From JAYUHK01 sp043778415 (GTDB lineage Bacteria > Bacteroidota > Bacteroidia > Chitinophagales > Saprospiraceae), in assembly GCA_043778415.1 (NCBI GenBank), contig JAYWGG010000199.1, positions 1-19,827 on the forward strand: a stretch of 19,827 bases of DNA, given 5' to 3'. Under the pieces are notes generated by a model. It was not told the DNA's origin. It saw only the letters and a list, made by a program, of their open reading frames with translations, and ran no database searches. Positions within the stretch are counted from its first letter, which is position 1. Each line of letters opens with the position of its first letter. This document shows positions 15,310 through 19,827 of the stretch, in pieces. A program made the position numbers and the translations under genes.

Positions 15310-16827
15310 TTATTTAATATCTTTATTTTTTACAACCTCAAAAGACGGCAACTTTTTGATGTGCCACTTATCAATAACTACCCCTTTGTGTAGTAGTACA
15401 ACTCCGGGATTAGAACGCATAATTGTCTTCAAAACCACATCGTCCGTGTAGTAAAACGGAAAAGCGGACATTTGGGTTGCTTTCTGAAAGTCTGCAATCG
15501 TGCTTGGATCGTTCGGCGAAGTCATTACAAAAGTCTTGATATTGGCTTTTTTTGCCGCTTCTGCGAATGGTTTTATGATATTGACATAGCTCGACACAAA
15601 ATCTGGGTTCCACGAAAACACTTGTTTGCTTTGTTCTTTTTGTGTCACAGATTCTGCTGTTTTTACAATTTTCATCTCTTTACCAGCCCGAATAGTATCC
15701 ATAGTCCAAAGCGTATCGGGCGTGTAAGTCGTCTCTGTTTTCATGTTGTCATAAGCCAATTTATAGGAAACAATCATGAACGAATAATCGGGGTCTGTCA
15801 AAATATCCTCTGTATATTCTGCACCGTCTTCGAACTTACTTGCGGAAAAATCGGACAGCTTGGTATGCGGAACTGTGACATCGGTTTTTATCTGATCTTT
15901 CACTTTCCAGCCGTCTTCCGCAGGAAATTCTTTCATCACTTCTCCAAATCTTTTGGTAGCTTCGTTGGTATTAGCAAAACGCTTTTCTGCCGTCAAACCC
16001 GTCTTTTCGTTTTTCAAAATGTAGCCTAAAATCTCTACATTAGACGCTGCTTTTTCTTCCGCTTCGCGACGTTCTGGAATATTTACTCCTACCTTAAACG
16101 GGCGAAAATCAACGATTGGCTCGTCCATAGCAGTATTATAGTAGTTCAAACCCAATATTGCAAAAAGGCTCAACATGACCGTTGAAAAACGAATTTTCCG
16201 ATTGAATAGCTTGTGCATTTTCTGAGAGCCAATCACGAAAAGTAACGAAATTGGAACTAACAATACCAAATCTTTTAGGAACGAGGTGTAAGGTTCTAAT
16301 TTCATAAATTCTCCAAAACAACCGCAGTCTGTGACACGCATATTAGATGATTTGTACTCGCCCCATTTTGCAAAATCGAAAAAATTAGCGTCGCCCGCCA
16401 CATAGCCCGTGAGGTATGTGAAGCCCGTCAAAACTGTAAAAAATACGACTATCAACAAAAATATCCACGCCGTCCATCGTCTTCTCGAACCGATGATTAG
16501 CATAATTCCCAACATAATTTCCAACGTAATGACTACGATAGAGAATGTCACAGAATACTTGGAAAAAAATGGAAAAATCGGCGTTATGAATTTGAGAGAA
16601 GTACCCGCAAATGTCCGCTCGAACTCCGTAAAATACTGCTCCATTTTTAGAGCCGTCCCGATAGGATCTACCGCTTTGACAAGCCCCGAAAAGGCAAACC
16701 AAACTCCTGCGAAATGCTGCAAGAATGTGACCAACCAATTTTTTTGTGCTTTCAGCACAAAGCCCGTAATCAAAGTCATTACTACGGCAGCTGCCGCAAA
16801 ATATAAAAGTAAGGTAATAATGGTCAT
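15310..16827 (-). CDS. MauE/DoxX-like membrane protein with C-terminal thioredoxin-like region
   Basis: A 505-residue protein of the Bacteroidota family typified by BT_3928. Residues 1-230 contain about six membrane helices of the DoxX/MauE type, with a conserved F.F SGLVKAVDP stretch at 44-55 and the motif CGCFG at 168-172, a likely redox or metal-binding pair. The soluble part (about 235-505) is probably periplasmic. Its last 115 residues look thioredoxin-like (IKTFVMTSP, then SNPGVVLLHKGVVIDKWH) but the place where a CxxC would sit reads SPNDPS, so it cannot do dithiol chemistry itself. It follows the DUF1599 gene by 12 bp and is surely cotranscribed. Role unknown; an electron-transfer or envelope redox role is inferred from the MauE relationship. 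Confidence 0.85.
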   Translation of the reverse strand: MTIITLLLYFAAAAVVMTLITGFVLKAQKNWLVTFLQHFAGVWFAFSGLVKAVDPIGTALKMEQYFTEFERTFAGTSLKFITPIFPFFSKYSVTFSIVVITLEIMLGIMLIIGSRRRWTAWIFLLIVVFFTVLTGFTYLTGYVAGDANFFDFAKWGEYKSSNMRVTDCGCFGEFMKLEPYTSFLKDLVLLVPISLLFVIGSQKMHKLFNRKIRFSTVMLSLFAILGLNYYNTAMDEPIVDFRPFKVGVNIPERREAEEKAASNVEILGYILKNEKTGLTAEKRFANTNEATKRFGEVMKEFPAEDGWKVKDQIKTDVTVPHTKLSDFSASKFEDGAEYTEDILTDPDYSFMIVSYKLAYDNMKTETTYTPDTLWTMDTIRAGKEMKIVKTAESVTQKEQSKQVFSWNPDFVSSYVNIIKPFAEAAKKANIKTFVMTSPNDPSTIADFQKATQMSAFPFYYTDDVVLKTIMRSNPGVVLLHKGVVIDKWHIKKLPSFEVVKNKDIK

Positions 16828-16839
16828 TCTACAATAATT

Positions 16840-17382
16840 TTATTGGTTATTTTCTATTTTTATTAAACAAAAAATGGCATAATTAACAATATCCTGATAA
16901 TTGGCATCTAAACCCTCCGAAACGATGGTTTTTCCCGCATTATTTTCTATTTGCTTGATTCTCAACAGCTTCATCAAAATCAAATCTACCATTGACGAAA
17001 CTCGCATCTCTCGCCAAACTTCGCCGTAATCGTGATTTTTTTCCAACATTAGATTTTTTGTGACAAAAACTTGAGCCTCAAAAAGCTCCACCGCTTTCTC
17101 AACTTCAAGCTCAATCGGAAAATCCTTCGGCAAAGATAACTGAACCAACGCGAGAACAGCATAATTTACGATGCCAATTAACTCACTATTAACAGTATCG
17201 CCGATTTTTTGCACGCCATTTTCTTGGATTTGACGGATTCTCCGCGCCTTGATAAGAATTTGGTCGGTCAAAGAAGTCGGTCGCAAAATACGCCATGCAG
17301 TGCCGTAATCTTTTGTTTTTTGGACAAAAAGTCGCTTGCATTTCGACACTATTTGGTCGTATTCTTGGTTAGTTTGACTCAA
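16840..17382 (-). CDS. DUF1599 (nucleotide modification associated domain 1) protein, two tandem copies
   Basis: A 180-residue protein made of two copies of the DUF1599/Nmad1 domain. Repeat 1 is about 15-82 (KTKDYGTAWRILRPTSL, KARRIRQI, IVNYAVLALV). Repeat 2 is about 106-176 (KNHDYGEVWREMRVSSM, KLLRIKQI, IVNYAIFCLI). The DYG..W..mR core and the closing IVNYA are kept in both. The family has been linked by genome context to modified-nucleotide metabolism, but no activity is known to me. The start is a TTG, placed 17 bases after a -7 box almost identical to that of the gene at 64. It is the first gene of a two-gene operon with the DoxX-like protein, a pairing common in Bacteroidota. Confidence 0.88.
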   Translation of the reverse strand: MSQTNQEYDQIVSKCKRLFVQKTKDYGTAWRILRPTSLTDQILIKARRIRQIQENGVQKIGDTVNSELIGIVNYAVLALVQLSLPKDFPIELEVEKAVELFEAQVFVTKNLMLEKNHDYGEVWREMRVSSMVDLILMKLLRIKQIENNAGKTIVSEGLDANYQDIVNYAIFCLIKIENNQ

Positions 17383-17399
17383 TTTAAACTATTTTTTCG

Positions 17400-17431
17400 C
17401 AAAAATAAGAAACAAATTATTTTTTTTTCAA
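17400..17431 (-). promoter_or_regulatory. Promoter of the DUF1599-DoxX operon
   Basis: On the minus strand a TTG (17431-17429) precedes TATTTTTG (17407-17400) by 21 bases. The start codon TTG at 17382 follows closely, giving a leader of roughly 10 bases. The 14-mer TTTCTTATTTTTGC spanning the -7 box is identical to that at 37-50 on the plus strand. The -33 end overlaps the RNase D stop codon. Confidence 0.65.
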
Positions 17432-18606
17432 TTTTCAGGAGAAAGAACGCATTTTTCGCCGTCCATTTGAAACTGAAGCGGGCGGCAGTTCTTGAACCAC
17501 GAGAGTAAATCTTCGCCCAACCACTCTCGCCGCCAACCCGTTTCCAATTCCTTGCTGTGATAAGTCGAGTCGGCGACAATTTTTTTCAAAACGGACTTTG
17601 AGGTGACCAATGATGGAGCGATTTTGGTTTCGGCGCATCGGTAGCGAATCAGCAGGTGCAAAGTTTCCAAAAGCAGGTCTTGCTGGAGCGTCAGTTCGGT
17701 GCCGTAGGGGATTTTTTTCAGCACTTCGCGCTCCTCATCGGTGATTTTGGCGTGGTAAAAATCGTTGAACGTGTCCCAATGTTGGACGAGCGTTCTGTCT
17801 GGTATTCTTCGATTGTCTTTGAGTGCACCCTTGCCTTCATTGATATTTTTGACGATTGCACCCAAAAGTTTAGTCTGTAAAATCATTTCGCGAGAGTAAT
17901 TTTTGCGCTCCGCTTCGCGTCTGCGCCAACTCAACAGTCGCATCAAAAAAACCTGTTCCTTGACCGACAAATCAAAAATCATATTGCTGCCCAAAAACTC
18001 TTTGTACGGATCTTGCTCGTAATATTCGGCGGTTTCTAAATTTTTCATCTCGTCCACCGCCCACGCTTGACGGTTCAAGTCAGTGAGTTGTTGGCTGATA
18101 TTATCGTACAATTCGCGGAGCGGAATCACGTCGTTGAGGGCGTAAGTAAGCTGACTTTGCTTGACGGGACGGCTTTCCCAGTCCGTGACGGTATAGCCTT
18201 TTTTAATTTTCATTCCCACCTCTTTCTCCACTAACTTCTGAAACGAAATCGGATAAGTGTGCGACATAAAACCCGCTGCAATCTGCGTATCGAACACATT
18301 TTGGGGCAAAATCCCGAACATGATATTCAATATTCGGTAGTCGTTGTCGCCTGCGTGCGTGATTTTTAAAATATCTGGATTGGTAATAAAATCTAAAAAA
18401 AGGTCTAAATTCCTTAATTTCAACGGGTCAATGATGTAAAGTCCGTGTTCTGTGGCGACTTGAATCAGACAAAGCAATGTGTAATAACGCTTTTCGCCTA
18501 TAAACTCGGTATCGAAACTCATCCAGCTAATGGATTTATTTTCTTCATAAAAAGACTTCAAGCCCGCCTCGTCTTCAATCAACTGAAAATCTACACTATC
18601 ACTCAT
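17428..18606 (-). CDS. rnd: Ribonuclease D
   Basis: A 392-residue 3'-5' exoribonuclease of the DEDDy class, which trims the 3' ends of tRNA and other small RNA precursors. Exo I is D32-T-E34 (SFDTEFIG). Exo II is D89 in THAGDNDYRIL. Exo III is Y155 and D159 in TYALNDVIPL, the tyrosine marking DEDDy. Residues about 214-295 form an HRDC-like helical domain (QVFLMRLLSWRRREAERKN, LLGAIVKNI), and a second HRDC-like part may follow. Length fits the family (E. coli 375). It is transcribed alone, 45 bp before the DUF1599 operon. A -7-like element for it lies at 18713-18720. Confidence 0.93.
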   Translation of the reverse strand: MSDSVDFQLIEDEAGLKSFYEENKSISWMSFDTEFIGEKRYYTLLCLIQVATEHGLYIIDPLKLRNLDLFLDFITNPDILKITHAGDNDYRILNIMFGILPQNVFDTQIAAGFMSHTYPISFQKLVEKEVGMKIKKGYTVTDWESRPVKQSQLTYALNDVIPLRELYDNISQQLTDLNRQAWAVDEMKNLETAEYYEQDPYKEFLGSNMIFDLSVKEQVFLMRLLSWRRREAERKNYSREMILQTKLLGAIVKNINEGKGALKDNRRIPDRTLVQHWDTFNDFYHAKITDEEREVLKKIPYGTELTLQQDLLLETLHLLIRYRCAETKIAPSLVTSKSVLKKIVADSTYHSKELETGWRREWLGEDLLSWFKNCRPLQFQMDGEKCVLSPEN

Positions 18607-18712
18607 ATTTTGGAAAAGATATTTTAATAAAATGGTTCAACTTACTACTAAAAATGGTTAAAACCGTGCCAAAAGTCCGTTAATTTTTATTTAATAGCCT
18701 TTCAAAGGCGTG

Positions 18713-18720
18713 CAAAGCTA
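18713..18720 (-). promoter_or_regulatory. Possible -7 element of rnd
   Basis: On the minus strand TAGCTTTG matches TAnnTTTG, 107 bp before the rnd start. It lies 12 bases from an oppositely oriented match for the GtrA gene (18732-18739), which would make a compact divergent promoter. No -33 is evident, and a chance match in AT-rich DNA is possible. Confidence 0.3.
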
Positions 18721-18731
18721 AATTAAAATTA

Positions 18732-18739
18732 TAAATTTG
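18732..18739 (+). promoter_or_regulatory. Possible -7 element of the GtrA-like gene
   Basis: TAAATTTG matches TAnnTTTG, 22 bp before the ATG at 18762. A 13-base palindrome GCCTTTCAAAGGC lies just upstream at 18697-18709 and could be an operator. No -33 TTG is seen. Confidence 0.4.
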
Positions 18740-18761
18740 CAGCTTCAGAAGAAATAATAAT

Positions 18762-19145
18762 ATGTTTTTTGACTTATTTACACGGTTCGTAAAATTTTGT
18801 TTGGTCGGCGCAACCTGTGCCGCCATTGACTTTGGCATCACAATTTGGGCAAAAGAAAAACTGAAACAAAATAAATTCGTCGCCAACTCAATGGGCTTCA
18901 CGGCATCTGCTTTGAGCAATTTTTTTCTTAACAAACATTTCACTTTTATAAATACCAATCCAAATGTTTTGGAACAATTTACTAAATTTTTGGGTGTTGC
19001 TTTGGTTGGTTTGGCTATCAACAACTCATTGGTTTATTTTTTCTCCGAAAAACGAAATAAAAATTTTTACTTTTCCAAAATATTAGCCACAGGTGTAGTT
19101 ATGTTTTGGAATTTTTTTATAAATTACTTTTTTACCTTCAAATAA
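18762..19145 (+). CDS. GtrA-like membrane protein
   Basis: A 127-residue integral membrane protein of the GtrA/DPMS3 family. Four hydrophobic segments are visible (FVKFCLVGATCAAIDFGI; FVANSMGFTASALSNFFL; FTKFLGVALVGLAINNSLVYF; ILATGVVMFWNFFINYFF), with the family's F.LVG....ID motif at the start and SNFFLNKHFTF after the second. Such proteins are thought to help flip or hold undecaprenyl- or dolichyl-linked sugars for glycosyltransferases. No glycosyltransferase adjoins it here. It is a lone plus-strand gene between minus-strand neighbours. Confidence 0.87.
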   Translation: MFFDLFTRFVKFCLVGATCAAIDFGITIWAKEKLKQNKFVANSMGFTASALSNFFLNKHFTFINTNPNVLEQFTKFLGVALVGLAINNSLVYFFSEKRNKNFYFSKILATGVVMFWNFFINYFFTFK

Positions 19146-19146
19146 A

Positions 19147-19161
19147 TTTTTGTCACAAAAA
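19147..19161. repeat. Palindromic TTTTTGTCACAAAAA between convergent genes
   Basis: A perfect 7-bp inverted repeat around a central C fills the 33-bp gap between the stops of the GtrA-like gene and the cytochrome gene. It is too weak for a confident terminator. It is the most symmetrical copy of the TTTGTGAC word that recurs through this window. Confidence 0.4.
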
Positions 19162-19178
19162 ATCACTAAATATATTTT

Positions 19179-19598
19179 TTATTGGCAATTTTTCAGCCAC
19201 ACTCCAACTTCCTGAATCGTCACATAAGGCTTTTTATTTCCCCATTCGTTGTTGATATAATTCAAAATATTTGTGATTTCTACGTCCGAAAGTTGCCCTA
19301 TTCCGAGCATAACTCCGTCGTAAGATTTGCCATTCACCAAGATTCCACCCTTCAAACCCTTCTTCATCAGGCACGGCATTTCGCTCTGTCGCTCCGCCAG
19401 ATAATCAGAATTTGCCAACGGCGGAATGTTGCCCACAAGTCCTTGTCCGTCGTGCGCATGACAGTTGCCACAATAAACTTCATAAAGGCTGTGACCTTGC
19501 TTGAACGCTGTGTTTGAGTCAGTTGTGCTGTTTTCACCACACGAAATCAAACAAGCTAACATTATTCCAGAAAGCCCAAATTGAATTTTTCTTATCAT
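19179..19598 (-). CDS. Mono-haem cytochrome c lipoprotein
   Basis: A 139-residue exported c-type cytochrome. Residues 1-19 are a signal peptide ending in the lipobox LISC, with C20 the predicted lipidated cysteine, so it is membrane-anchored. The haem site is C43-G-N-C46-H47. A likely distal ligand is M97 in YDGVMLGIGQLSD, in the usual place before the last helix (EITNILNYINNEW). Its start overlaps the stop of the SCO1-like gene by 4 bp (ATGA), so the two are translationally coupled. It probably carries electrons in respiration, and the acceptor is not shown here. Confidence 0.9.
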   Translation of the reverse strand: MIRKIQFGLSGIMLACLISCGENSTTDSNTAFKQGHSLYEVYCGNCHAHDGQGLVGNIPPLANSDYLAERQSEMPCLMKKGLKGGILVNGKSYDGVMLGIGQLSDVEITNILNYINNEWGNKKPYVTIQEVGVWLKNCQ

Positions 19599-19827
19599 TT
19601 TTTATCACTCTTTGGAGGTTCAGATTTCATTTCAGCCAACAGTTTTTCGATGTCCAACATGAATTTATCTACGTCTTGCGGGTCTGTTCCGTTACAGTAA
19701 GAGCGCAAGTGACGATTTTTGTCTATCAGCACGAAATATCCACTGTGATTGAAGCCGCCGGGCGCATCGGTATCTTCGATAACGGTACTCATATAGTCGG
19801 CTGCAATATCTGTAAGCTCATCTTTTT
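19595..19827 (-). CDS. SCO1/SenC-family protein, 3' part only
   Basis: The reading frame runs off the window edge (open from 19827), giving the last 77 or so residues. NHSGYFVLIDKNRHLRSYCNGTD matches the C-terminal part of SCO proteins, including the conserved copper-ligand histidine followed by a LID..G-like turn. The LDIEKLLAEM helix also fits. The CxxxC copper motif would lie upstream, outside the window. SCO proteins deliver copper or reduce thiols during assembly of the cytochrome oxidase CuA site. Coupling to a cytochrome c lipoprotein fits a respiratory role. Confidence 0.8.
   Translation of the reverse strand, partial: KDELTDIAADYMSTVIEDTDAPGGFNHSGYFVLIDKNRHLRSYCNGTDPQDVDKFMLDIEKLLAEMKSEPPKSDKK

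Noticed and set aside
15472..16029. 185-codon plus-strand frame opposite the DoxX-like gene
   Set aside because: The opposing frame has clear family motifs and membrane segments; this one is a shadow without domain features.
1..19827. CRISPR arrays, tRNA or rRNA genes, insertion sequences, phage or toxin-antitoxin genes
   Set aside because: No direct-repeat array, cloverleaf-like sequence, transposase, integrase or paired small toxin genes are visible.

Overview
The window comes from a low-GC (roughly 37% by eye) member of the Bacteroidota. Three things point there: two secreted proteins with type IX secretion C-terminal sorting domains, promoters with the Bacteroidota -7 element TAnnTTTG, and Bacteroidota-style versions of several genes (a long NusB of about 310 residues, a MauE/DoxX-like protein beside a DUF1599 protein, a DnaQ-like exonuclease fused to a GIY-YIG nuclease). 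The dockerin-like plus cohesin-like architecture of the secreted proteins resembles Saprospiria-type adhesins; that finer placement is inference. I see no rRNA, tRNA, insertion sequence, prophage or CRISPR array. This is mostly ordinary chromosomal housekeeping DNA.

Layout. 64-1470 (+): exonuclease/GIY-YIG nuclease. 1534-4659 (-): two-gene operon of type IX-secreted paralogues, the second carrying a thioredoxin domain, closed by a minus-strand terminator at 1484-1527. 4660-5236: long AT-rich intergenic region with several hairpins. 5237-7027 (+): apolipoprotein N-acyltransferase (lnt), ending against a small convergent gene of unknown function (7022-7468, -). 7567-8649 (+): branched-chain aminotransferase. 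8710-9243 (+): conserved membrane-anchored protein with a strong terminator. 9329-11388 (-): nuclease/phosphatase-fold lipoprotein and DUF58 protein. 11485-11811 (-): thioredoxin. 11957-15162 (-): nusB, FAD-dependent oxidoreductase, membrane acyltransferase. 15310-17382 (-): DUF1599 protein and DoxX-like membrane protein. 17428-18606 (-): RNase D. 18762-19145 (+): GtrA-like protein. 19179 to the edge (-): cytochrome c lipoprotein and the 3' end of a SCO1-like gene.

Themes. There is a scattering of nucleic-acid enzymes (exonuclease/GIY-YIG, RNase D, NusB). Envelope and redox functions also recur (Lnt, secreted thioredoxin, TrxA, DoxX-like protein, cytochrome c, SCO). The most unusual non-gene signal is the 8-mer TTTGTGAC (or its complement), found at least eleven times, six of them in only about 1.7 kb of intergenic DNA. 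Other points of interest are two nearly identical core promoters that each sit just ahead of a TTG start, terminators whose loops are GNRA on the presumed transcribed strand, and a small unknown protein whose C-terminal half is reminiscent of the DNA polymerase III psi subunit.
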